Source: an uncultured Chloroflexota bacterium
GTDB lineage: Bacteria > Chloroflexota > Limnocylindria > Limnocylindrales > CSP1-4
NCBI GenBank assembly: GCA_903928275.1
Contig: CAIYQJ010000302.1
Coordinates: 1 to 5,092 of the forward strand
DNA: 5,092 bases
Reading direction: 5' to 3'
A program made the translations under genes and the position numbers. Below, piece by piece: positions 1 to 5,092 of this stretch; the stretch's first letter is position 1; every line of letters begins with the position of its first letter. The notes beneath the pieces were generated by a model. That model worked only from the letters and a program-made list of their open reading frames with translations. It did not search any database and was not told where the DNA came from.

Positions 1-65
1 GCCGCCACGGCGTCCCCATCGTGCGGAGACAGACGCCGACGGGGATCGCGGCCGGCATCAGCGGG

Positions 66-818
66 TCAGGCGGAGGGTCGGGAGAGGGCCGTGAGCGCGG
101 TCTCCACCATCGCGTCGACCGCCTGCTCGAGCGCGGAGAGCGGGAGGTACGTGTCCTCCGGGCCCGCGTCGTCGGTCAGCACGTCGCTCACGGTGAGGAG
201 AGTCCCGGCCGAGACGTCCTCGCCTCGCGCGCGCGCTCGGGCCGCGAGGTAGAAGAGGACCGACGACTCCATCTCGAACGCGAGGACGCCCCGGTCACGC
301 CACTTCGCGGCGTAGTCCGGGTCCGGGTTGTAGAAGACGTCGACCGTCGCGACCTGGCCCACGTGATGCCGGATGCCGCGGGCCTGCGCCTCATCCGTGA
401 GGAGCCGGACGAGCGTGGGGTCTGCCGTCGGCGCGTAGGGGTCGCCGTGCAGGTAGGTCCGCGTCGCCCCGTCCATCGGGGTCGCCGAGGCCGCCACGAC
501 CATGTCTCCCGTCCGGATCCCGCGACCGATGCCGCCGCACGTCCCGACGCGCACCAGGCGTCGCACGCCGAGGCGCAGCAGCTCCTCGACGACGATCGCG
601 GTCGACGGTGCGCCCATCCCGGTCGTCTGGACGCTGATGGGCACGCCACCGTACGTCCCGGTGTACCCGTGCAGGGCGCGGTGCGCGTTCACCTGCCGGC
701 ATGCCTCGAGCCCGCCGTCGAGCCGACGGGCGATCGCCGTGGCGCGGTTTGGGTCGCCCGGAAGCAGCACCGTGGGAGCGTAGTCGCCGGGCTCGGCGCG
801 GAGGTGGATCTGCGGCAT
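66..818 (-). CDS. Nucleoside phosphorylase, PNP/UDP family (probably purine nucleoside phosphorylase)
   Basis: Predicted cytoplasmic enzyme of 250 residues that splits nucleosides with phosphate into a free base and ribose-1-phosphate (nucleoside salvage). Visible family signatures are the phosphate-binding LLPGDPNR near residues 18-25, TTGMGAPS at 65-72, RVGTCGG at 90-96, the ribose-binding EMES at 182-185 and VSD at 210-212. Length matches the hexameric DeoD/Udp enzymes (about 240-255). In DeoD-type enzymes the Asp of VSD protonates the purine base, so its presence favours a purine substrate. The Thr in RVGTCG is more like uridine phosphorylase, so specificity is not settled. Start chosen at ATG 818-816 because GGAGG (824-828, minus strand) sits 5 nt upstream and homology begins there. 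The frame is open to 905 and an ATG at 830 is an alternative. It lies 154 bp downstream of the DoxD-Rieske gene and may have its own promoter. Confidence 0.93.
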   Translation of the reverse strand: MPQIHLRAEPGDYAPTVLLPGDPNRATAIARRLDGGLEACRQVNAHRALHGYTGTYGGVPISVQTTGMGAPSTAIVVEELLRLGVRRLVRVGTCGGIGRGIRTGDMVVAASATPMDGATRTYLHGDPYAPTADPTLVRLLTDEAQARGIRHHVGQVATVDVFYNPDPDYAAKWRDRGVLAFEMESSVLFYLAARARARGEDVSAGTLLTVSDVLTDDAGPEDTYLPLSALEQAVDAMVETALTALSRPSA

Positions 819-859
819 GGCTGCCTCCATGCGGCCCCGGATGGGGCGCGCCGTCCGGA

Positions 860-889
860 AGTCTAGCGGCGAAGAGGCCCGCACGTCGC
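860..889 (-). promoter_or_regulatory. Candidate promoter for the nucleoside phosphorylase gene
   Basis: On the minus strand TAGACT (865-860) matches the TANNNT -10 pattern. GCGACG (889-884), with the GAC core of a -35 box, lies 18 bp upstream. A start site near 853 would leave a leader of about 35 nt before the ATG at 818. The evidence is pattern only. Confidence 0.35.
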
Positions 890-972
890 CACGCTGTCCC
901 TGCACGTCGCGATGGGCCCGTCCGCGCCAGCGGGGCGGCGTCGCGCCTCCGAGAGCCGGGGTGGGCAGCGGA

Positions 973-2142
973 TCAGCCGACGAGCGTGATCGCCCCCGTC
1001 GAGGCGTCCACCTTGATCGGCACCGGCGTCAGCGGGTAGCGGGCCGGGCCGTTCACCACGGCCGCGTTCTGAGCAGGGTCGAAGGCGGCGCCGTGGCACG
1101 GGCAGAAGAGCAGGCCGGACTGGGGGTCGTATCCGACCTCGCATCCCTGGTGCGTGCAGACCGTGTCGTAGCAGACGACCTTCCCGTCCGCGAGCTTGAT
1201 GACCGCGGCGGGATCGCCGTTCGGCAGCTGGAATGGCACCGAGCTCCGCGCCGTGAGCTGCTTCGCGTTCGCGATCTCGTTCGCGGCAGGGGTGGCGGCG
1301 GAAGCGGCCGATGCGGGCGCGGCGGCCGCCGATGCCCCGGGGGCCGCCGAAGCGGCGGCGGCCGGAGACGCGGTGGGGGCGTGCGTCGGGGCCGCGGCCA
1401 CGGTCCCGTTGGAGAAGATGGGGCTCAGGACGCTGCCGAACGCGCGCGCGACGACGGCGACGGCGATGGCCGAGATCCCGAGCACGCCGACCTCGAGCAC
1501 CGCGCGACGGCCCGGAGATGCTGGCGTCCCGTCGGCCGCGGGGGCGCCGGGGATCGGCATCCCGCGCACGCCGGAGAACAGCCGTCCCTCGAGGACGAGG
1601 AGGCCGCCGCTGCCGGCGAGCGCGAGCGTGGCCCATCCGACCATGTACGGCAGGTCCGCGCCGTAGTAGATGGGCCGCGTGTCCCAGGAAGCCGTGAGGA
1701 AGAACATCGCCGCCAGCGCGGCTCCGAGCCAGGCGCTCCAGCGATACAGGATCCCGGTGAGCGCACCGAGGCCGACCGCGATCTCCGCAAGGGCGATGAG
1801 GAAGCCGATCTCGACGGGGAACGGCTGGGCGAAGATCGAGACGAGCGGCCCGATCGGCGAGGCGGCCGCGAACTTGTCGAGCTGTGCGCCCACGGACCCG
1901 AAGCCGGTCGCGTGGAGGAAGGCGGGGTCCACGAGCTTGTCGATGCCGGCGTACAGGAACATCGCACCGAAGAAGAACCGCAGCGGGAGGAGCGCGCGGT
2001 ACACGGCGAGCGGGGACCCCGCGGTCGGCCGGACGGGTCGCGTACCCGGCCGGGGCGGCGGAGCGGCCGACGGGGTGACGGCATCCGGGCGGGGCGCGGC
2101 GGCGCGGGCCCGGGGCGGTTCGACGATTCGACGGCGACTCAT
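973..2142 (-). CDS. DoxD/DoxX-type membrane protein fused to a C-terminal Rieske [2Fe-2S] domain
   Basis: A 389-residue predicted membrane redox protein. Residues 1-45 are a Pro/Ala/Arg-rich cytosolic-looking tail. Residues about 48-185 form a DoxD/DoxX-like four-helix domain (helices near 50-66, 108-130, 134-152 and 165-183; typical RFFFGAMFLYAGIDK at 55-69). A fifth helix (about 214-234) follows Arg212-Arg213. Residues 247-288 are an Ala/Ser/Pro/Thr linker. The C-terminus is a Rieske domain with CTHQGC at 329-334 and CPCHG at 347-351. This gives cluster ligands Cys329, His331, Cys347 and His350, plus the Cys334/Cys349 disulfide pair typical of quinol-oxidising Rieske proteins. DoxD is the small subunit of archaeal thiosulfate:quinone oxidoreductase, but DoxX proteins are functionally diverse, so the substrate is unknown. 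The likely role is electron transfer at the outer membrane face, probably with quinones. Start ATG 2142 has GAGGA just upstream, with tight spacing. No cytochrome b or oxidase gene is adjacent. Confidence 0.9.
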   Translation of the reverse strand: MSRRRIVEPPRARAAAPRPDAVTPSAAPPPRPGTRPVRPTAGSPLAVYRALLPLRFFFGAMFLYAGIDKLVDPAFLHATGFGSVGAQLDKFAAASPIGPLVSIFAQPFPVEIGFLIALAEIAVGLGALTGILYRWSAWLGAALAAMFFLTASWDTRPIYYGADLPYMVGWATLALAGSGGLLVLEGRLFSGVRGMPIPGAPAADGTPASPGRRAVLEVGVLGISAIAVAVVARAFGSVLSPIFSNGTVAAAPTHAPTASPAAAASAAPGASAAAAPASAASAATPAANEIANAKQLTARSSVPFQLPNGDPAAVIKLADGKVVCYDTVCTHQGCEVGYDPQSGLLFCPCHGAAFDPAQNAAVVNGPARYPLTPVPIKVDASTGAITLVG

Positions 2143-2182
2143 GTTCCTCGTCCGTGGTCACGCGCCTGCGGCGCGCGCGTGG

Positions 2183-2203
2183 CGCCGCGGATACCCCGCG
2201 GCG
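2183..2203. repeat. GC hairpin: 8-bp inverted repeat, 5-nt loop
   Basis: CGCCGCGG (2183-2190) and CCGCGGCG (2196-2203) pair perfectly around the loop ATACC. The hairpin lies in the presumed 5' leader of the minus-strand DoxD-Rieske gene, about 40 nt before its ATG. A second small stem (CCCCT 2205-2209 with AGGGG 2216-2220) sits beside it. At this GC content such stems also arise by chance. Confidence 0.35.
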
Positions 2204-2222
2204 ACCCCTCCCCACAGGGGCG

Positions 2223-2228
2223 AGTGTA
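2223..2228 (-). promoter_or_regulatory. Candidate -10 box for the DoxD-Rieske gene
   Basis: TACACT on the minus strand fits TANNNT and would give a leader of roughly 75 nt before the ATG at 2142. No convincing -35 box is seen at 16-18 bp, so this is weak. A GC palindrome (2237-2248) lies where the spacer would be. Confidence 0.2.
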
Positions 2229-2253
2229 TGCGGGATCGCGGGCCCGCGCAGTC

Positions 2254-2291
2254 ACGCCGCCTCGATGCACGCCGTCACGCCGAGGCGGCGT
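2254..2291. repeat. 11-bp perfect inverted repeat with 16-nt spacer, possible operator
   Basis: ACGCCGCCTCG (2254-2264) is the exact reverse complement of CGAGGCGGCGT (2281-2291). A 9-bp direct repeat GTCACGCCG (2251-2259 and 2274-2282) overlaps both arms at a 23-bp period. The site is between two divergent genes, upstream of both presumed promoters, where a shared regulator could bind. Its function is inferred from position only. Confidence 0.45.
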
Positions 2292-2307
2292 CGCCCGGCG
2301 GGGCCAC

Positions 2308-2328
2308 GGCCGGTGGCCGGTGGCCGGT
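2308..2328. repeat. Three tandem copies of GGCCGGT
   Basis: Three perfect, contiguous 7-bp units (2308-2314, 2315-2321, 2322-2328) fill the place where the -35 element of the following promoter would be, 5 bp before the TACCAT box. Two helical turns (21 bp) are covered. They could be regulator binding sites or a simple replication-slippage repeat. Confidence 0.6.
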
Positions 2329-2331
2329 GTG

Positions 2332-2342
2332 GGTACCATCGG
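2332..2342 (+). promoter_or_regulatory. Candidate promoter box GGTACCATCGG upstream of the PPOX-family gene
   Basis: TACCAT (2334-2339) fits a TANNNT -10 hexamer. The 11-bp box recurs exactly at 2876-2886 before the next gene, and GCGACGC follows within 5-6 bp in both places. A start site near 2346 would give a leader of about 56 nt. No TTGACA-like -35 is seen, because the GGCCGGT repeats occupy that region. Confidence 0.5.
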
Positions 2343-2401
2343 AGCTGGCGACGCATGTCGCGGTCTGACCCGGGGCGCGACGGCGAGCCGAGAGGAGAGG
2401 G

Positions 2402-2821
2402 ATGGACACGGAGACGCCTGCCGGCCTGTCGAGCGAGGAGCGCGCCTTCCTCGACGCGCCGCGGTTCGCCGTCGTGGCCACCGTCGGCCCCGACGGCGCG
2501 CCATACCAGGCGGTCGTCTGGTACCTCGTTGATGGCGACACGCTCGTGGTGAACAGCGCCGACGGTCGCCGCTGGCCCGCGAACCTGCGCCGCGACTCCC
2601 GCGTGGACGTCACGATCGAGGACGGCTACCGGTACGTCCAGCTCAGCGGGATCGTCGAGATCGACGACGACCAGGAGCGGGCGCAGGCCGACATCGCTGC
2701 CATGGCCTACAGGTACCACGCGGATGACCCGGCCGCCGCGGAGGCGGTCATCGATCGCTTCCGTCGCCAGCACCGGGTGAGCTTCCGGCTCCGGCCGCGG
2801 GCCGTCCGACGGGATCTCTGA
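2402..2821 (+). CDS. PPOX-class F420-dependent enzyme (pyridoxamine-phosphate-oxidase fold, Rv1155-like)
   Basis: A 139-residue cytoplasmic split beta-barrel protein. The N-terminal pattern FLDAPRFAVVATVGPDGAPY (17-35), followed by VVWYLVDGDTLVVNSADG (38-55) and NLRRDSRVDVTIEDG (61-75), is typical of the small F420-binding PPOX family. YRYVQLSGIVEI (76-87) continues the barrel. The C-terminal helix region and a basic tail close the chain at a normal family length. Members bind F420 or flavins and reduce diverse substrates; the substrate here cannot be read from the sequence. The family-typical Lys before the Asn-Leu-Arg segment is replaced by Trp-Pro (58-59). ATG 2402 has GAGGAG (2392-2397) 4 nt upstream. 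The gene is first in a same-strand block of F420 genes, 114 bp ahead of the next, and has the GGTACCATCGG promoter-like box upstream. An FMN- or heme-binding relative is the main alternative. Confidence 0.88.
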   Translation: MDTETPAGLSSEERAFLDAPRFAVVATVGPDGAPYQAVVWYLVDGDTLVVNSADGRRWPANLRRDSRVDVTIEDGYRYVQLSGIVEIDDDQERAQADIAAMAYRYHADDPAAAEAVIDRFRRQHRVSFRLRPRAVRRDL

Positions 2822-2853
2822 CGTCGCGACCGCAGGCCGCACGGCCGTCACCG

Positions 2854-2886
2854 CGGACACCGCGGTGCCGCGGTCGGTACCATCGG
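2854..2886 (+). promoter_or_regulatory. Candidate promoter of the LLM-class oxidoreductase gene
   Basis: CGGACA (2854-2859), a 4/6 match to TTGACA, lies 18 bp before TACCAT (2878-2883) inside the repeated GGTACCATCGG box (2876-2886). A start near 2890 would leave a leader of about 46 nt. The exact copy before the upstream gene strengthens the call. CCGCGG occurs three times across 2851-2873. Confidence 0.5.
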
Positions 2887-2935
2887 GCATGCGCGACGCC
2901 GAGGTCGCCGGATCCAGCGGAGGGCAACGACCCCG

Positions 2936-3925
2936 ATGACCCAGGCGAAGATCGGCTACGCGGCGATGCTCGAGCAGTTCGGCCCGCGCGAGGTCGTGGA
3001 CTATTGCGTCGCCGCGGAGGCGGCGGGCTTCTCCGGGGTGATGGCCGCGGACCACTTCGCGCCATGGGTGCCGGGCCAGGGGCAGGCGCCGTTCGTGTGG
3101 ACGGTCATGGCCGCGATCGGCGAGCGCACGCGCGGTGACTTCGGGCCCGGGGTCACGTGCGCTGGATACCGGATGCACCCGGCGACGGTCGCGCAGGCCG
3201 CAGCGACGCTGCAGGCCACGTACCCCGGGCGCCACTGGCTGGGGCTCGGCTCGGGCGAGGCGCTCAACGAGCACGTCGTGGGTGGCTACTGGCCGGAGAC
3301 GCCGGAGCGGATCGCGCGGATGCTCGAGTCGATCGAGATCATCCGGAAGCTGTTCTCCGGCGGGGACGTCAAGCACGACGGCCGCTGGTACAAGCTCGAG
3401 ACGACCCGGCTGTGGACGCTCCCCGAGACCCCGCCGCCGATCTACGTCGCGACGGCCGGCCCGTACACCGCGCGCAAGACGGGCGAGCTCTGTGACGGGA
3501 TCATCACCGTCGGGGCCCCGGAGGAGAAGATCGAGGGCGTCTTCGCGAAGTTCGAGGAGGGCGCCCGGTCCGCGGGGAAGGACCCGGCGACGATGCCGCG
3601 GATCCTCCAGCTCCACCTCGCGTGGGCGCCCACGTACGAGGAGGCGCTCCGGGACGCGATGACCGAGTGGCCGAACGGGGGCATGAAGTTCCCGAAGCAG
3701 GACATCCGATCGCCGTTCGAGTTCGCCGCGATGGCGAAGCTCGTCCGACCCGAGGACTTCGAGGGCCGCCTGATGATCAGCGAGGACCCCGACGTCCACC
3801 GCGCGTATGTCCAGCGCTTCCTCGACCTCGGTTTCGACCAGGTCTACCTGCACAACGTGGGCCGCGACCAGCGTCGCTGGATCGACGTCTTCGGCCGCGA
3901 CGTGCTCCCGAAGCTGCACCGCTGA
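2936..3925 (+). CDS. LLM-class F420-dependent oxidoreductase, F420-dependent glucose-6-phosphate dehydrogenase-like
   Basis: A 329-residue TIM-barrel enzyme of the bacterial luciferase-like family, expected to transfer hydride between an alcohol or sugar substrate and F420 in the cytoplasm. From memory of mycobacterial FGD1 (336 residues) it aligns end to end. It shares the N-terminal IGY, EQF-PRE and VAAEA patterns, DHFAPW (39-44), GERT (62-65), GSGEALNE (105-112), SGGDV (141-145), the AGP segment (174-176) and the C-terminal DQRRW. His40, Trp44 and Glu108 match the FGD1 catalytic/F420 residues His40, Trp44 and Glu109. Of the three phosphate-binding residues, FGD1 Lys259 and Arg283 are matched by Lys254 and Arg278, but Lys198 falls on Pro195. 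FGD1 His260 is Gln255 here. It could therefore reduce F420 with glucose-6-phosphate or act on a related substrate. GGAGG (2919-2923) lies 12 nt before ATG 2936, rather far. The next gene begins 61 bp downstream. Confidence 0.9.
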   Translation: MTQAKIGYAAMLEQFGPREVVDYCVAAEAAGFSGVMAADHFAPWVPGQGQAPFVWTVMAAIGERTRGDFGPGVTCAGYRMHPATVAQAAATLQATYPGRHWLGLGSGEALNEHVVGGYWPETPERIARMLESIEIIRKLFSGGDVKHDGRWYKLETTRLWTLPETPPPIYVATAGPYTARKTGELCDGIITVGAPEEKIEGVFAKFEEGARSAGKDPATMPRILQLHLAWAPTYEEALRDAMTEWPNGGMKFPKQDIRSPFEFAAMAKLVRPEDFEGRLMISEDPDVHRAYVQRFLDLGFDQVYLHNVGRDQRRWIDVFGRDVLPKLHR

Positions 3926-3948
3926 GCCTGCCGGACGGACGGACGCCT

Positions 3949-3971
3949 GGCGGACGTCCGCCCATGGCGGA
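3949..3971 (+). promoter_or_regulatory. Alternative hairpins abutting the ribosome binding site of the Ddn-family gene
   Basis: GGCGGA (3949-3954), TCCGCC (3957-3962) and GGCGGA (3966-3971) can pair in two mutually exclusive ways. The last element runs into the AAGGAG (3971-3976) ribosome binding site. The first pair is a perfect 14-bp palindrome and the second a 6-bp stem with a CAT loop. A GGAC triplet repeat (3933-3944) precedes it. No T-run follows, so a terminator is unlikely. Confidence 0.35.
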
Positions 3972-3986
3972 AGGAGATCGATCTCG

Positions 3987-4382
3987 ATGAACTGGTTCCA
4001 GCGTGAGTTCAACCTTCTCGGCGGGCGGATGGTGGCGCGATCGGGCGCCGTCGCCATCCTCGGCACGACCGGGGCGAAGACCGGCAAGCGACGCAGGGTC
4101 CCGGTGGGGATCGTCCGGCGACCGGACGGCTCGGTCGTCATCGCGGCGGGCGAGGACGGCCGCGCGTGGTCGGCGAACCTCCGCGCGAACCCCCGGTGCA
4201 CCCTGGACGGCAAGGGCAGCCGCGGGACATACCAGGCCACCCTCCTCGCCGGCGAGGAACGCGACGCCGCGGCCGCGGAGCTCACGGAGGCGACCGTGAA
4301 GATCACGCGGGGCGCGACCTGGACGAACGTCTACGTCCTGCACCCGGTCGATGCCGACGTCCCCGCGGCCGGGCCGGCGTGA
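3987..4382 (+). CDS. Ddn-family deazaflavin (F420H2)-dependent reductase
   Basis: A 131-residue split beta-barrel protein of the deazaflavin-dependent nitroreductase family. Members use F420H2 to reduce quinones or nitro compounds, often near the membrane. Visible hallmarks are a short N-terminal amphipathic region (1-18), ILGTTGAKTGKRRRVPV (24-40; the family pattern TTGRKTGxxRxxP) and WSANLRANP (61-69; Ddn WYLNLKANP). A barrel strand (YQATLL) and a helix with repeated Ala/Glu follow. Length is slightly short of Mycobacterium tuberculosis Ddn (151 residues), and the C-terminal Ddn part is replaced by a short Ala/Pro tail. ATG 3987 is chosen because AAGGAG (3971-3976) lies 10 nt upstream and homology begins there; the ATG at 3964 is out of frame. 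Its TGA overlaps the GTG of cofD by four bases, so the two genes are almost certainly cotranscribed. The natural substrate is unknown. Confidence 0.9.
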   Translation: MNWFQREFNLLGGRMVARSGAVAILGTTGAKTGKRRRVPVGIVRRPDGSVVIAAGEDGRAWSANLRANPRCTLDGKGSRGTYQATLLAGEERDAAAAELTEATVKITRGATWTNVYVLHPVDADVPAAGPA

Positions 4383-5092
4383 GGGTCGTCGCGCTCGCCG
4401 GGGGTGTCGGCGGCGCTCGGCTGGCCCACGGGCTCCACCAGGTCCTCGGACCCGGGGAGCTGACCGTCGTCGTCAACACCGGCGACGACACGGAGAGACA
4501 CGGGCTCCTCGTCTGCCCGGACCACGACACCGTGATGTACACGCTCGCGGGGATCGCGGACCGGGAGCTCGGGTGGGGGATCGCCGGCGAGACGTGGGCC
4601 GTCATGGAGCAGCTGGGCATCTACGGCGAGGAGTCGTGGTTCCGCCTCGGTGACCGGGACATGGCCGCGCACATCGTCCGGACCGCGCGCCTCCGTGCCG
4701 GCGGCCGGCTCACGGAGGCGGCCATGCACCTGCAGGCCTCGCTCGGCCTCGCCACGCGGATCCTCCCGATGACCGACACGCCGGTCCGGACGCGCGTGCT
4801 GACCGATGCGGGCTGGCTCGACTTCCAGGACTACTTCGTCCGCCTCCGCCAGGAGCCGGAGGTCCGCGCGGTCACGTTCGACGGCGCCCAGGGCGCCGCC
4901 ACCACCGGAGAGGTCCGCGACGCATTCGGCTCGGCCGACGCGATCGTCGTGTGCCCCTCCAACCCGATCGTGTCGATCGCGCCGATCCTCGCGGTCCCCG
5001 GGGTCGCGGAAGCGATCGCTGCCGCGCGCGCTCGCGGCGTCCGTGTCGGCGCCGTCTCGCCGATCGTCGGGGGGAAGGCGCTCAAGGGTCCC
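4379..5092 (+). CDS. cofD: 2-phospho-L-lactate transferase CofD/FbiA (3' end beyond window)
   Basis: Catalyses the late step of F420 biosynthesis. It moves the phospholactyl (or phosphoenolpyruvyl) group of LPPG/EPPG onto the deazaflavin Fo, giving F420-0 or dehydro-F420-0 in the cytoplasm. The 238 visible residues carry the family signatures: LAGGVGGARL (6-15), NTGDD (33-37), HGL (41-43), PDHDTVMYTLAG (47-58), LGDRDMAAHIVRT (90-102), PSNPIVSI (193-200) and SPIVGGKALKGP (227-238). It is close in order and spacing to mycobacterial FbiA. The normal length is about 310-330, so roughly 75-95 residues lie past the window end. Start is GTG 4379, because the glycine-rich motif begins five residues later. 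No Shine-Dalgarno sequence is visible, and the GTGA overlap with the preceding gene suggests translational coupling. Lactyl versus enolpyruvyl donor cannot be told here. Confidence 0.96.
   Translation, partial: MRVVALAGGVGGARLAHGLHQVLGPGELTVVVNTGDDTERHGLLVCPDHDTVMYTLAGIADRELGWGIAGETWAVMEQLGIYGEESWFRLGDRDMAAHIVRTARLRAGGRLTEAAMHLQASLGLATRILPMTDTPVRTRVLTDAGWLDFQDYFVRLRQEPEVRAVTFDGAQGAATTGEVRDAFGSADAIVVCPSNPIVSIAPILAVPGVAEAIAAARARGVRVGAVSPIVGGKALKGP

Noticed and set aside
1..58. Possible start of another minus-strand gene (ATG at 58-56, 7 bp after the phosphorylase stop)
   Set aside because: Only 19 codons are visible, there is no ribosome binding site, and the peptide is not recognisable. It could be real but is not supportable from this window.
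905..972. Possible terminator after the DoxD-Rieske gene
   Set aside because: No convincing stem followed by a T-run on the minus strand.
1180..1400. Ala/Ser/Pro-rich repetitive DNA in the Rieske gene, considered as a repeat or frameshift
   Set aside because: The frame continues cleanly from the membrane domain into the Rieske domain. It is best explained as a flexible linker.
2237..2248. 12-bp palindrome CGCGGGCCCGCG near the candidate minus-strand -10 box
   Set aside because: Several 12-bp palindromes are expected by chance in 5 kb at about 70% GC, and nothing else supports it.
817..2532. Long open frame on the plus strand opposite the DoxD-Rieske gene
   Set aside because: Arg/Gly-rich low-complexity translation with no family motif. 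It is antisense to a well-supported gene, and long antisense frames are expected at this GC content.
2851..2873. Three CCGCGG sites spaced 8-9 bp apart
   Set aside because: Short GC-only motif with uneven spacing. It is likely a composition effect, and it overlaps the candidate promoter spacer.
2252..4306. 684-codon open frame on the minus strand across the F420 genes
   Set aside because: It spans three convincingly recognised plus-strand genes and their intergenic gaps. The translation has no recognisable domain, so it is a GC-driven shadow.

Overview
This is a GC-rich window (about 70% G+C by eye). It holds six protein genes and no RNA genes, mobile elements or CRISPR arrays that I can see. 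The gene content suggests a high-GC bacterium that uses the deazaflavin cofactor F420: three different F420-dependent enzyme families lie next to the F420 biosynthesis gene cofD. A DoxD/DoxX-Rieske fusion protein is also encoded. Together these fit a Chloroflexota lineage (for example the Limnocylindria-type high-GC groups) or an actinobacterium. The taxon is an inference.

Left part, minus strand (66-2142). A purine/uridine nucleoside phosphorylase (66-818) lies 154 bp downstream of a 389-residue membrane protein (973-2142). That protein joins a four-helix DoxD/DoxX domain, a fifth helix preceded by an Arg-Arg pair, a long Ala/Ser/Pro linker and a complete C-terminal Rieske [2Fe-2S] domain.

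Centre (2143-2401) is a 259-bp divergent intergenic region dense in structure. It has two small GC hairpins in the presumed leader of the Rieske gene and an 11-bp inverted repeat with an embedded direct repeat. It also has three perfect tandem copies of GGCCGGT directly upstream of a -10-like TACCAT box.

Right part, plus strand (2402-5092), is an F420 gene block. It encodes a PPOX-fold F420-dependent enzyme (2402-2821) and a luciferase-like F420-dependent oxidoreductase close to F420-dependent glucose-6-phosphate dehydrogenase (2936-3925). These are followed by a Ddn-family deazaflavin-dependent reductase (3987-4382) and the start of cofD/fbiA (4379 to the window end, truncated). The Ddn-family gene and cofD overlap by GTGA, which implies translational coupling of an F420 user to an F420 maker. 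The first two genes each carry the same GGTACCATCGG promoter-like box 60-70 bp upstream of their ATG, so they are probably transcribed from twin promoters. The main biological theme is a compact F420 synthesis-plus-use locus facing away from an unusual membrane Rieske redox protein.
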